Shown here piece by piece: positions 50,013 to 59,051 of a stretch of 64,000 nucleotides of DNA. The translations under genes were made by a program, and so were the position numbers. The notes beneath the pieces are model-generated. The model was not told the DNA's origin. It saw only the letters and a program-made list of their open reading frames with translations, and did no database searches. Numbering within the stretch: the stretch's first letter is position 1; every line of letters begins with the position of its first letter. The DNA is taken from the NCBI GenBank assembly GCA_001543395.1, contig LPNG01000002.1, positions 39,315 through 103,314 on the forward strand. The letters are read 5' to 3'. The stretch is from Candidatus Alcium sp. F082 (GTDB lineage Bacteria; Bacteroidota; Bacteroidia; Bacteroidales; F082).

Positions 50013-53000
50013 ATGAACACTGTGGCAAGCATAAAGTACCAACCTTATAAAGCTGATGCCCACATCGACGCGATAGTCAAGACTTTGCGCGATGGTGGGC
50101 ATTTGCTGTGTTCCAATTTGGCGGCCTCGTCGAAGGCCTTTGTCGTGGAGGAAACCTTCCGGCAGATAGGCGGCCAGCACCTCATCGTCTGCGCCGACAA
50201 GGAAGACGCAGCCTATTTTTATAATGACCTCGAGAGCCTCCTTGGCGAGCGCGGCATGGATTACAGCAAGAAACAAGTCCTCTTCTACCCCACCTCTTAT
50301 AAGCGCCCCTACGAGCCTGAGAAGCCCGACAACACCTATATCCTCTCGCGCACCGAGGTGCTGCAACGCGTCTCCACCTCCGAACGCAAGACCTTGATCG
50401 TCAGTTATCCAGAAGCCTTGAGCGAGAAGGTCTTCACCCGTAAGCTCTTGGCCAAGAACACCTTCAAAATCAAGGTAGGCGACAAAATCAACCTCGATTT
50501 CCTCACCGATTTGCTCTACGACTACGAATTTGAGAATGTCGATTTCGTGGTGGAGCCAGGACAGTTTGCCATTCGTGGCGGTCTGGTTGACGTGTTTTCG
50601 TTTGCCAACGACTACCCGTATCGTATCGAGTTTTTCGGAAACGAAGTCGACAGCATCCGCAGCTTCAACATCGCCGACCAACTCTCCATCGAGCAGCTGA
50701 AACAAATTGTGTTGTTGCCCAACATGCAGGAACGCGCCTTCATCGAAGACCGCGAAGCCATCCTGCAATACCTGCCCGATGCAACCACCGTGTGGCTCAC
50801 CGACATGGCCTTCTTCGCCACGCAAGTCGACAAGGAATACGACCGCGCTGTGGAAGCCTTCGAGAAGATGCAGGAACAGGACGAGGAAGTGAAGGCTTTG
50901 AAACCTGGACAGCTGTTCAGCAAGTCGGACGAGTTGCTTTCTAACCTTATAAAGCACCCCACGGTTGAGTTTGGCGTTTCCAGCAAGCTGGTACCCACAT
51001 CGCCCATAGATTCCAGCCTGCCCACAAACCTTCGCGGGAATGACATGGGCGAAGAAAACTCCCAACTGACAACTGTCACGTTCCACACCAAGCCTCAGCC
51101 TATCTTCAGCAAGAACTTCAACTTGCTCATCGACGACATTGCCGAGCATAAGGAGGAAGGCTACCGCGTCATCGTGTTCTCCGAAAGCAGTAAACAACTC
51201 TCTCGTATCCAGGCGATTCTGAACGACATCAACCATAACGAGGAGAGCCATCGCGACTTCGAGACCGAAACCATCGCCATCCACGGCGGCTTCATCGACG
51301 AAGACCTGAAGGTGTGTTGCTACACCGACCACCAGATCTTTGAGCGTTACCACCGTTTCCACCTGCGCGACAACTTCTCGACCAAGCAGGCCATCACGCT
51401 GAAAGACCTTTATGAGCTGAAGCCCGGTGACTATGTTACCCACATCGACCACGGCATCGGTCGTTTCGACGGTTTGGAGACCATTGATAACAATGGCAAA
51501 CAACAGGAGGCCATCCGCCTGATATACAACAACGGCGACCTGCTTTACGTGAGCATTCACTCGCTGCACCGCATCGCCAAATACAGCAGCAAGGACGGCA
51601 CTGAACCCAAACTCAGCACCCTCGGCAGCGGCGCATGGAATCGTCTGAAAAACAAGACCAAGAGCAAGGTCAAAGACATCGCACGTGAGTTGATCAAGCT
51701 CTACGCCGAGCGCAAACGCACACCTGGCTTCAAGTTCTCGCCCGACAACTACCTGCAAAATGAGCTGGAGGCATCGTTCATTTACGAAGACACCCCCGAC
51801 CAGCTGAAAGCCACCAACGACGTGAAACGCGACATGGAGAGCGAGAACCCCATGGACCGTCTCGTGTGCGGCGACGTAGGCTTCGGCAAGACCGAGGTGG
51901 CCATGCGTGCCGCCTTCAAGGCCTGCTGCGACTCGAAACAGGTGGCGGTGCTCGTGCCGACTACGGTGCTCGCTTTGCAACACTACCACACCTTCTGTGA
52001 ACGCTTCGACGGCTTCCCCGTCACCATCGAATACCTCAACCGATTCAAGACCGCCAAACAACAAAACGAAATCTTGAAACGCCTCGAGAAAGGCGAAATC
52101 GACATCATCATCGGGACGCATCGACTCACTGGAAAAGATGTGAAATTTAAGGACTTGGGCTTGCTCGTTATCGACGAGGAACAGAAATTCGGCGTGGCCG
52201 TGAAGGAGAAACTGAAAGAGATGAAGGCCAACGTCGACACGCTGACTTTGACCGCTACGCCTATCCCGAGAACCCTGCAGTTCTCCATGATGGGCGCCCG
52301 CGACCTCAGCGTCATCACCACACCCCCACCTAACCGCTATCCCGTGCAGACCGAATTGCGTGGCTTCGACGGCGAGCTCATCCGCGACGCCATCCAGTTT
52401 GAACTCGCCCGCAACGGACAGGTCTTCTTCATCCACAACCGCATCCAAAACATCATGGACGTGCATGACTTCATCCTGAAGTACGTTCCGGGCGTGCGCA
52501 TCGCCGTCGCTCACGGCCAGATGGAAGGCTCGAAGCTCGAGGACATCATGCTCGGCTTCATCAACGGCGACTACGACGTGCTGCTCTGTACCACCATCGT
52601 TGAGTCGGGTTTGGATATCCCGAATGCCAACACCATCATCATCAACGACGCACACCGTTATGGCCTCAGCGACCTGCACCAGCTGCGCGGACGCGTGGGC
52701 CGTTCCAACAAGAAGGCCTTCTGTTACCTGCTGACGCCGCCCTTGAACACCTTGACGCAGGAAGCTCAGAAACGCCTCCGCGCCTTGGAGGAATTCTCCG
52801 ACCTCGGCGAAGGCATCAACATCGCCATGCGCGACTTGGACATCCGTGGCGCAGGCAACCTGCTCGGCGCGGAACAGAGCGGCTTCATCAACGACATCGG
52901 CTTTGAGACCTACCACAAGATCCTCGACGAGGCCATCCTTGAGCTGAAAGAGACTGAATTTCAGGATATCTTTGAAAAGGAAGAAGAGAAATCGTATGTC

Positions 53001-53456
53001 GCCGACTGCACCATCGAGACCGACATGGAGGTGCGCTTCCCCGCCGACTATATCAACTCGACGCAGGAGCGCGTGAGCCTCTACAGCGAGCTTGACCGTA
53101 CTAAGACCGAGGAGAGCCTGATGAAGTTCACCGACCACCTCATCGACCGCTTCGGACCTGTCCCCAAACAAGTCAACGACCTATTGAACACAGTACGTCT
53201 ACGCTGGATCGCCAAAGACCTTGGCTTCGAAAAGATCTTGCTACGCCACCACAACATGACGGCCTATTTCGTCAGCAACCAGGCTTCGAAATACTACGAG
53301 AGCAGCACTTACATGCAAATCATGCAGTACATCATGAACCATCCGAAGCGCACTGCACTCAAGGAGGTCAACGACAAGCTACAATTGACCGTCAAGGAGG
53401 TGGAAACGGTGACCCAGGCGCTGGACTTGCTGAGAGAGATGCAAAACGTCAATTGA
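50013..53456 (+). CDS. mfd: Transcription-repair coupling factor Mfd
   Basis: An 1147-residue ATP-dependent translocase that removes stalled RNA polymerase and recruits UvrA. N-terminal UvrB-like region (about 1-320), RNA-polymerase-interaction domain (LKPGDYVTHIDHGIGRF, about 470-486), SF2 helicase core with GDVGFGKTEVAMRAA (about 618-632), DEEQKFGV, TATPIPRTLQFSMMG and QLRGRVGRSNKKAFCYLL, and the C-terminal TRCF domain. Full length. Confidence 0.98.
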   Translation: MNTVASIKYQPYKADAHIDAIVKTLRDGGHLLCSNLAASSKAFVVEETFRQIGGQHLIVCADKEDAAYFYNDLESLLGERGMDYSKKQVLFYPTSYKRPYEPEKPDNTYILSRTEVLQRVSTSERKTLIVSYPEALSEKVFTRKLLAKNTFKIKVGDKINLDFLTDLLYDYEFENVDFVVEPGQFAIRGGLVDVFSFANDYPYRIEFFGNEVDSIRSFNIADQLSIEQLKQIVLLPNMQERAFIEDREAILQYLPDATTVWLTDMAFFATQVDKEYDRAVEAFEKMQEQDEEVKALKPGQLFSKSDELLSNLIKHPTVEFGVSSKLVPTSPIDSSLPTNLRGNDMGEENSQLTTVTFHTKPQPIFSKNFNLLIDDIAEHKEEGYRVIVFSESSKQLSRIQAILNDINHNEESHRDFETETIAIHGGFIDEDLKVCCYTDHQIFERYHRFHLRDNFSTKQAITLKDLYELKPGDYVTHIDHGIGRFDGLETIDNNGKQQEAIRLIYNNGDLLYVSIHSLHRIAKYSSKDGTEPKLSTLGSGAWNRLKNKTKSKVKDIARELIKLYAERKRTPGFKFSPDNYLQNELEASFIYEDTPDQLKATNDVKRDMESENPMDRLVCGDVGFGKTEVAMRAAFKACCDSKQVAVLVPTTVLALQHYHTFCERFDGFPVTIEYLNRFKTAKQQNEILKRLEKGEIDIIIGTHRLTGKDVKFKDLGLLVIDEEQKFGVAVKEKLKEMKANVDTLTLTATPIPRTLQFSMMGARDLSVITTPPPNRYPVQTELRGFDGELIRDAIQFELARNGQVFFIHNRIQNIMDVHDFILKYVPGVRIAVAHGQMEGSKLEDIMLGFINGDYDVLLCTTIVESGLDIPNANTIIINDAHRYGLSDLHQLRGRVGRSNKKAFCYLLTPPLNTLTQEAQKRLRALEEFSDLGEGINIAMRDLDIRGAGNLLGAEQSGFINDIGFETYHKILDEAILELKETEFQDIFEKEEEKSYVADCTIETDMEVRFPADYINSTQERVSLYSELDRTKTEESLMKFTDHLIDRFGPVPKQVNDLLNTVRLRWIAKDLGFEKILLRHHNMTAYFVSNQASKYYESSTYMQIMQYIMNHPKRTALKEVNDKLQLTVKEVETVTQALDLLREMQNVN

Positions 53457-53463
53457 AAAAACA

Positions 53464-53500
53464 ATTTGCCCGGCCTCCATCACTTGAAGGTCGGGCAAAT
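53464..53500 (-). terminator. Terminator of the paralogous lipoprotein genes
   Basis: ATTTGCCCGGCCT (53464-53476) pairs with AGGTCGGGCAAAT (53488-53500). Reading leftward the stem is followed by a T-run (TTGTTTTTTC), so it ends the minus-strand lipoprotein transcripts; no T-run follows for mfd on the plus strand. Confidence 0.75.
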
Positions 53501-53524
53501 AAAAGGAAATCCTCTTACCTATGC

Positions 53525-54025
53525 TTAATTAACCGACAAGGTAAAGCTATAGTTCAATCTATCGGCATGGGTGCTGATAAAATCGAGGAATTGTTGTCTG
53601 GCGTGGAACTTGCTCGCATTTTGAGGAATCGTTTTATCATCACCTGACTTGATAGAGCCAAGTGTACCAAAAATAATATCTCCTTCCTCAGGAAGCTCAT
53701 TCTCATTATAAGTCACGGTTCCTTCCAATTTGGCTTCAAAAGGAGTCGTAACACTGATTTCCTTTGTCCAAGGCAAAGTGGGATCATTCACTTCAACCAT
53801 CGTTCCATCAGCATCCTTGTATTTGAAAGTATAGTGGAAGTAAGGCGAAACGGTTAGTGTTGCTGATGAAAGCTCATCCTTATAAACGTTATCCATCGTG
53901 TAAACCACCGTCTTCGTCGTTTGGGCAGGCGTGTCGGGTGTGGGTTGCGGGTTTTCTTTCTTGCAGCCTGTGAACATCATGCCACCGATAAGCAGGGTGG
54001 CGAGTAAAAACATTACTTTTTTCAT
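53525..54025 (-). CDS. Hypothetical lipoprotein, paralogue 1
   Basis: A 166-residue SPII lipoprotein (LIGGMMFTGC, C21) with a Lys-Lys-Glu-Asn-Pro start to the mature part and a Pro/Thr spacer. The body has beta strands with YFHYTFKYKDADGTMVEVND, LPWTKEISV and ENELPEEGDIIFGTL. It is clearly related to the next gene upstream (same signal, YTF-Y--ADG-M--VND, LPWT, ELP---IIFG/DLPDPVIFG). Function unknown. Confidence 0.78.
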   Translation of the reverse strand: MKKVMFLLATLLIGGMMFTGCKKENPQPTPDTPAQTTKTVVYTMDNVYKDELSSATLTVSPYFHYTFKYKDADGTMVEVNDPTLPWTKEISVTTPFEAKLEGTVTYNENELPEEGDIIFGTLGSIKSGDDKTIPQNASKFHARQQFLDFISTHADRLNYSFTLSVN

Positions 54026-54086
54026 AATTACTTAGATTTAAATGTTATTGTGGGTAATAAAACTTTAAAAACAATCTGATCTAGTA

Positions 54087-54569
54087 TCATTCGATGGTCT
54101 TCGAGTAGCTGAACTTCAGCATATCAGGATTATCAGCTATATATGGCATAAAAGCATCTCTCTCAGTAGTCATAAGTCCTCCCTCGATTTGGAATTCATC
54201 TCCATTTACATAGAGGTAATAGAGCTGGCCGAAAATGACTGGGTCGGGAAGATCTGCTTCGTTGAATGTGGCTTGGCCTTCGATTTTGGCCGTGAAAGGA
54301 AGGTTGACGGTGAGTTCAGGGGAAGTCCAAGGCAGGGCAACATCATTAACCGTGACCATTTGTCCGTCTGCTCCTAGATAAGAAAACGTGTACTTGAAGC
54401 AATCCGAAACTGTTTGCACCATAGTGGAGTTGCCAAGTTTGTATACCACTTTGGCGGTTTTCGACTCTGGCTCGGGTGTAGGTGTGGGTTGTGGGTCATC
54501 TTTCTTGCAACCTGTGAACATCATACCACCGATAAGCAGGGCGGCAAGGAAAAATGTTACTTTTTTCAT
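54087..54569 (-). CDS. Hypothetical lipoprotein, paralogue 2
   Basis: A 160-residue SPII lipoprotein (LIGGMMFTGC, C21), with KKDDPQPTPTPEPES as spacer and a beta-rich body (CFKYTFSYLGADGQMVTVND, LPWTSPELTV, ADLPDPVIFGQLYYLY). Tandem paralogue of the gene at 53525. A TATTTTTG -7 element lies at 54633-54626. The two probably form one operon closed by the hairpin at 53464-53500. Confidence 0.78.
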   Translation of the reverse strand: MKKVTFFLAALLIGGMMFTGCKKDDPQPTPTPEPESKTAKVVYKLGNSTMVQTVSDCFKYTFSYLGADGQMVTVNDVALPWTSPELTVNLPFTAKIEGQATFNEADLPDPVIFGQLYYLYVNGDEFQIEGGLMTTERDAFMPYIADNPDMLKFSYSKTIE

Positions 54570-54625
54570 TTTTTAATTTATTTGGTTAATAGTTTGGTTG
54601 GTAATTGAATTCTTGTTTCATTGTG

Positions 54626-54633
54626 CAAAAATA
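54626..54633 (-). promoter_or_regulatory. Promoter -7 element of the lipoprotein pair
   Basis: Minus-strand TATTTTTG (54633 to 54626), exact TAnnTTTG match, about 57 bases before the ATG at 54569. Confidence 0.5.
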
Positions 54634-54666
54634 AACAATTATACAATATGGATGGCATATAACTAT

Positions 54667-56109
54667 TTATTTATTCTCCCAGAAATCCGCGCCCTTTGCA
54701 CCGATTTCCTTCGGGTCGAAGACGGGTTCCTTGCCTTCTTTCTTCTGGCGTTCGTATGACTTCAGTGCCTTGAACGCCTTGGGCGAGAGCAACAGGATGA
54801 CGATGATATTCACCCATGCCATGGTACCTACACCAATATCGCCGAGGTCCCACATGGCCTTAGCCTCATAGAGTGAGCCGAAGAACACCATGCCCACCAC
54901 GCCTAAACGCAGCACCCATATCAGGATATGCTCTTTTTTGCCCTTGCCGAAGAGATAGACGAGATTCGTCTCGGCATAGTAATAGTAGGCCATAATGGTC
55001 GTAAAGGCAAAGAAGAACAAAGCCACTGAGACGATGATGCCGCCCCAGTTGGCGCCCAAGAAAGTACCCAAGGCGGCCGAGGTGTAATTAACGCCTGGTG
55101 CACCCAGATCCACGCCTTCGGCAGCGACGAGGATATTGCCTGCGCCATCGAAGACGTTATAGGTCTTACAAGCCAAGATCATCACGGCGGTAGCGGTGCA
55201 TACCAATAAGGTGTCGATATACACCGAGAAGGCCTGCACCAGTCCCTGTTTGACGGGGTGCGACACCTTGGCTGCGCCCGCCACGATGGCACCCGTGCCT
55301 TGTCCCGCCTCGTTGCTATAGATGCCACGCTTCACGCCCCAGGCAATAGTACTACCCAAGATGCCACCCAAGGCCTCCTTCATGCCGAAAGCGCTGTGAA
55401 TCATATCCATAAAGGCGTGGGGCACCTCGGTGATATGGAAGGCCAACACCACAATGGAGAGCAGCACATAGAGGACAGCCATAAATGGTGCCACAATCTG
55501 TGCCACGTTGGCGATGCGTTTCACGCCACCCATCACCACCAAACCTATCAGCAGGGCGACGGCTGCACCGACCCAAGCCGGATCGACATGCAGCGTGTTG
55601 GAGAACGAGATGGCGATGCCGTTGGACTGCACTGGAGGCAGGAACCAGCCACATGCCAAGACCGATATGACAGCGAAGAAAACCGCCAACCACTTGCACT
55701 TCAAGCCTTTCTCAATGTAATAGGCAGGACCGCCACGGAACTGCCCTTTGTGTTCTTCCTTATAGATCTGTGCCAAGGTAGCCTCGGAGAAGGCCGAGCC
55801 TGCACCCAGGAAGGCGATGATCCACATCCAGACAATGGCACCTGGTCCACCGTAGCCGATGGCCGTGGCCACGCCCACGATGTTGCCCGTGCCCACACGC
55901 CCCGAGAGGGCCATGGAGAAAGCCTGAAAAGAGGTGATACCCGTCTTTTGTGACTTATCAGTGGAAAAGAGCAGCCGTGCCATCTCGCCGAAACGGCGCA
56001 CCTGCACGAAGCGCGTGCCGATGGAGAAATAGAGTCCCGCCAACAGGCAGATGGCCACCAAGGCCGGACTCCACACATAGCCGCTGATTGTGCTTATGAG
56101 TTGTTCCAT
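54667..56109 (-). CDS. Alanine/glycine:cation symporter (AGCS family)
   Basis: A 480-residue Na+-coupled amino-acid symporter with about 11 membrane spans. The family signatures SGRVGTGNIVGVATAIGYGG (about 69-88), GGPAYYIEKGL (about 124-134), SNEAGQGTGAI and GAKGADFWENK at the end are visible. Start at 56109 (MEQLISTIS) rather than the frame from 56151, because a TATCTTTG promoter lies at 56137-56130. Confidence 0.94.
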   Translation of the reverse strand: MEQLISTISGYVWSPALVAICLLAGLYFSIGTRFVQVRRFGEMARLLFSTDKSQKTGITSFQAFSMALSGRVGTGNIVGVATAIGYGGPGAIVWMWIIAFLGAGSAFSEATLAQIYKEEHKGQFRGGPAYYIEKGLKCKWLAVFFAVISVLACGWFLPPVQSNGIAISFSNTLHVDPAWVGAAVALLIGLVVMGGVKRIANVAQIVAPFMAVLYVLLSIVVLAFHITEVPHAFMDMIHSAFGMKEALGGILGSTIAWGVKRGIYSNEAGQGTGAIVAGAAKVSHPVKQGLVQAFSVYIDTLLVCTATAVMILACKTYNVFDGAGNILVAAEGVDLGAPGVNYTSAALGTFLGANWGGIIVSVALFFFAFTTIMAYYYYAETNLVYLFGKGKKEHILIWVLRLGVVGMVFFGSLYEAKAMWDLGDIGVGTMAWVNIIVILLLSPKAFKALKSYERQKKEGKEPVFDPKEIGAKGADFWENK

Positions 56110-56129
56110 ATAACCCTGTTTTGAAGGGT

Positions 56130-56137
56130 CAAAGATA
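56130..56137 (-). promoter_or_regulatory. Promoter -7 element of the symporter gene
   Basis: Minus-strand TATCTTTG (56137 to 56130), exact match, 20 bases before the ATG at 56109; it excludes the longer start. Confidence 0.6.
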
Positions 56138-56175
56138 GGGTTTTTTATCACAAAACCCGCAAAACAGACAAAAAC

Positions 56176-57432
56176 TTACCTCGTCAAGCAAGCATCCAGA
56201 TCCTTCACCAGGGCGTCCTTGTCCAGGTGTTGGCCGATGAAGACGAGCTTCTGCATGCGGTCGCCATAGGTGTCGTCCCAGTCGCGACGGAGGGTGGGCT
56301 CGCGGTCCATCATCATGGCCAACTCGTTGGCGGGCATGGTGGCAAACCATAGACCGGCGTCGCGCAGCTGCACCTGCTTACCCGCTTGCTCGAAGATATA
56401 GCAGTTGTCCATCTCGTTCTTGAAGTAGCAAATGCCCTTCACGCGGATGACGTTCTTCGGCATCTTGCGCGCCACAAACTCATCGAAACGCGCCATATTG
56501 AACGGCTCGCGACGGTAATACACAAAGGTTCCGATGCCATATTCCTCCACCTCACCGCCTTCATGGTCGTGGTGATGATGGTGGTGATGGCCATGCTCCT
56601 CTTCCTCATCGTCATCGTCATGGTCGTGATGATGGTGATGATGCTCGTGTTCGTCCTCGTCATCATCGTCGTCATCGTGATGATGATGATCTTCTTCCTC
56701 CACAGCGCCTTCCACTTCCTTGATCCAAGTGGCAGAGGTGGCCACCTTGTCGAAGTCGAACATCTTAGTATTGAGGATCTTGTCGAAGTCGACATCGCCG
56801 TAGTCGCAGGTGATGATTTCAGCCGTGGGCTGCAAGGCGCGGATGATGCTCTTCACACGGCCCAACTCCTCGGGTGTGATCTCTGAAGCCTTGTTGAGCA
56901 AGATAATGTTGCAGAACTCAATCTGCTGGATGACCAGACTCTCCAAGTCGTCCTCGGCTAGGTTTTTCTTCATCAGGTCATCACCGCATGCAAACTCGCT
57001 CTGCATACGCAGTGCATCGACCACGGTCACGATGCAGTCAAGAATCGGAATACCATCCTTGGTGAGTTGCCAAGCCATGTCGGGGAAGGAACAAATCGTC
57101 TGGGCGATGGGTTCCGGCTCGCAGATGCCGCTGGCCTCGATGACGATATAATCAAACTTCTGCATCACGATGATCTCATGCAGCTGTTGGATAAGGTCCA
57201 TCTTCAAGGTGCAGCAGATGCAGCCGTTCTGCAAGGCGACCAAACTGTCGTCCTTCTGCCCTACCACGCCGCCTTTTTCAATCAAGTCGGCATCGATGTT
57301 CACTTCGCCTATGTCATTGACAATCACGGCAAATTTGATGCCTTTACGGTTGTTCAATATCTTGTTGACCACAGTGGTCTTGCCGCTACCGAGGTAACCA
57401 GTGAGCAGCAATACGGGAATATCTTTCTTCAT
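56176..57432 (-). CDS. CobW/COG0523 GTPase with His/Asp-rich metal-binding loop
   Basis: A 418-residue G3E-family metallochaperone GTPase. Walker A GYLGSGKTT (12-20), metal-binding C70-I-C72-C73 (GCICC), EASGICEP (98-105) and LLNKASE (NKxD equivalent, 177-183). Between the GTPase and the C-terminal CobW_C domain lies an extreme low-complexity loop of about 50 residues made only of His, Asp, Glu and a few Gly (about 244-293), likely to bind Zn, Ni or Co. Start at 57432; a TATCTTTG promoter at 57465-57458 rules out the longer frame. No Zur box or zinc transporter is visible nearby, so the metal is undetermined. Confidence 0.93.
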   Translation of the reverse strand: MKKDIPVLLLTGYLGSGKTTVVNKILNNRKGIKFAVIVNDIGEVNIDADLIEKGGVVGQKDDSLVALQNGCICCTLKMDLIQQLHEIIVMQKFDYIVIEASGICEPEPIAQTICSFPDMAWQLTKDGIPILDCIVTVVDALRMQSEFACGDDLMKKNLAEDDLESLVIQQIEFCNIILLNKASEITPEELGRVKSIIRALQPTAEIITCDYGDVDFDKILNTKMFDFDKVATSATWIKEVEGAVEEEDHHHHDDDDDDEDEHEHHHHHHDHDDDDEEEEHGHHHHHHHDHEGGEVEEYGIGTFVYYRREPFNMARFDEFVARKMPKNVIRVKGICYFKNEMDNCYIFEQAGKQVQLRDAGLWFATMPANELAMMMDREPTLRRDWDDTYGDRMQKLVFIGQHLDKDALVKDLDACLTR

Positions 57433-57457
57433 TTTGAGTGCTATTTTAAACGAGGCG

Positions 57458-57528
57458 CAAAGATAAGAAAAATCAAGACAATAATTCAAAATAGATTCCC
57501 TTGGGAATCTCAATTTTCATTACTTTTG
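57458..57528. promoter_or_regulatory. Divergent promoters of cobW-like gene and fRMsr pseudogene, with palindrome
   Basis: Minus-strand TATCTTTG (57465 to 57458) faces the CobW gene, and plus-strand TACTTTTG (57521-57528) faces the methionine-sulfoxide-reductase pseudogene. Between them AGATTCCC-TT-GGGAATCT (57493-57510) is an 8-bp inverted repeat that could be an operator or a short relative of the AGATTCCC repeat arms. Confidence 0.55.
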
Positions 57529-57610
57529 CAGTCTAGACCCGTCACGAAGTGACGATACTTTATTTACCCCACACCAGCGCAGCGCAGTGTGGGGGCCTAA
57601 CAAGCAAAAC

Positions 57611-58029
57611 ATGGACAAACAAGAAGACTACAAACTCCTCCTCGCCCAAGTCAAGGCAATGGTGAAGGACGAGACAGACTCCGTCGCCAATATGGCCAAT
57701 GTGGCCGCACTGATCCAAGAGGCCTTCCACTTCTGGTGGACGGGCTTCTACCGCGTCATCGGCGAGCAGCTGGTGCTGGGTCCCTTCCAAGGCCCTGTGG
57801 CCTGCACCCGCATCGGCTTCGGCAAGGGCGTTTGCGGCACATCTTGGAAAAGTTCCCTGGCCACATCGCCTGCAGCTCGGAATCGCGTAGCGAGATTGTG
57901 GTGCCTTTATTTAAAGGCAAGGAAGTCATCGGCGTGTTGGACATCGACAGTGAGAAACTGGCTACGTTCGATGCCATCGACAAGGAATGGCTGGAACAAA
58001 TTGCAGAAGTTGTTTCCGCAGTCTTATAG
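57611..58029 (+). pseudogene. Free-methionine-(R)-sulfoxide reductase (fRMsr, GAF domain), frameshifted
   Basis: Frame 1 from the ATG at 57611 encodes the normal N-terminal half (AFHFWWTGFYRVIGEQLVLGPFQG, GFGKGVCGT). At about 57839-57845 homology jumps to another frame that encodes EKFPGHIACSSESRSEIVVP and KGKEVIGVLDIDSE, the C-terminal half, to the stop at 58029. In intact fRMsr some 12-14 residues separate GVCGT from FPGHIA and carry one of the three catalytic-region cysteines; here they are missing, so a deletion of roughly 35 bases plus a frame change has occurred. The cysteines before (VCG) and after (IAC) remain. The gene is very probably non-functional. It converges with the OxyR-like gene with a 6-base overlap. 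Confidence 0.85.
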
Positions 58030-58950
58030 TCTCAGATAATCCACACGTATCACGCCATCGAGGAACTCCGAAGGCACCAAGGTCTTGATGGCCTTGATGA
58101 CGATGTTCATCATGCGTTCATGCACATAGTCCTTCCTGAATACCATGCCTATCGTTCGCTGAGGCTCGGGGTTGACGATTGGCCTGATACGGTCTTTTAC
58201 GGTCTCAGGCAACAAATGCAAATGCGACTCTGGCACGATGGTAATGCCCCCGTTTTCATCCGTAATCTGAATCAAGATGCCTACCCTACCACCTTCATAC
58301 AACTTATCGTATTTGATCTCCTCCTCCGATCGCACTTGCGAGCGGTCGAACAATCTCACACCATCTTTCATCGTCCACACCTTGTATTTCGACATCTGAG
58401 TGCGCTCAATGCTGTCCTCTTTATACAAATCATCTTTAGGCGAAACATAGGCAAAAAAATGCTCGTGATACAGTGGTATCTCCAACAAATCAGGGTCATT
58501 GACAGGATAGGTCAAAATACCCATGTCGATTTCGGCTTTCTTCACCTTATCGATAATCGTTGCGGATATCATCTCTTCCACTCGGAGTTGAATCGCTGAA
58601 TGTTTAGTTCGCATATAATGGAAAAGGCCGGGCATGATTACGGGAGCCACTGTAGTCGTCAAAGCTATACTAAGCAAACCCGATGCTTGCTCTTTCGCTG
58701 TACGGGTCAGCTCCAGAAGCTGCTTGGTGTGATAGACCGCCATCTTCGCTTCGTCAATCACTTTCCTCCCCATTTCGGTGACCGTGACAGGATGCGTGTC
58801 GCGGTTGAAGATTTTGACATCCAACTCCTCCTCAAGCTTCTTAATCATCAGACTCAGTGTTGATTGCGTCACACCACAAGCTTCTGCTGCATTGACGAAA
58901 TAGCCGTGCTGATCCACGGCAATGATGTATTCCAATTGTTGCAAAGTCAT
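58024..58950 (-). CDS. LysR-family regulator, OxyR-like
   Basis: A 308-residue LysR regulator. N-terminal winged HTH (MTLQQLEYIIAVDQHGYF, AAEACGVTQSTLSLMIKKLEEELDVKIF) and a two-lobed effector domain (about 90-300). Length and sequence start resemble the OxyR of Bacteroidota, but the only cysteine is C25 in the HTH; the two redox cysteines of E. coli-type OxyR are absent, so it cannot form that disulfide. Divergent from trkH; start at 58950 preferred over the frame to 59001, which covers the -7 element at 58980-58973. Confidence 0.85.
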   Translation of the reverse strand: MTLQQLEYIIAVDQHGYFVNAAEACGVTQSTLSLMIKKLEEELDVKIFNRDTHPVTVTEMGRKVIDEAKMAVYHTKQLLELTRTAKEQASGLLSIALTTTVAPVIMPGLFHYMRTKHSAIQLRVEEMISATIIDKVKKAEIDMGILTYPVNDPDLLEIPLYHEHFFAYVSPKDDLYKEDSIERTQMSKYKVWTMKDGVRLFDRSQVRSEEEIKYDKLYEGGRVGILIQITDENGGITIVPESHLHLLPETVKDRIRPIVNPEPQRTIGMVFRKDYVHERMMNIVIKAIKTLVPSEFLDGVIRVDYLRL

Positions 58951-58972
58951 CTCTTTATTGATTTTATCAATG

Positions 58973-59023
58973 CAAATATAAACATTATTGTATTGACTCA
59001 TAGAAAACGTCGAAATAATTTTG
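58973..59023. promoter_or_regulatory. Divergent promoters of the LysR gene and trkH
   Basis: Minus-strand TATATTTG (58980 to 58973) faces the LysR gene. On the plus strand TTG (58993-58995) and TAATTTTG (59016-59023) are 20 bases apart and face trkH. The promoters are so close that LysR binding could control both. Confidence 0.6.
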
Positions 59024-59051
59024 CTTCTGTTTTTTTCAAAAACGACGATAA

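Noticed and set aside
48957..53171. A 1404-codon open frame antisense to mfd
   Set aside because: It is the mirror of mfd codon usage (Val/Leu/His/Asp-rich, no domains) and mfd has all expected motifs in the plus strand.
57587..58039. An intact 150-codon gene at the fRMsr locus
   Set aside because: Homology to the GAF/fRMsr family breaks at about 57840 and continues in a different frame, so the apparent open frame has a meaningless C-terminal half.
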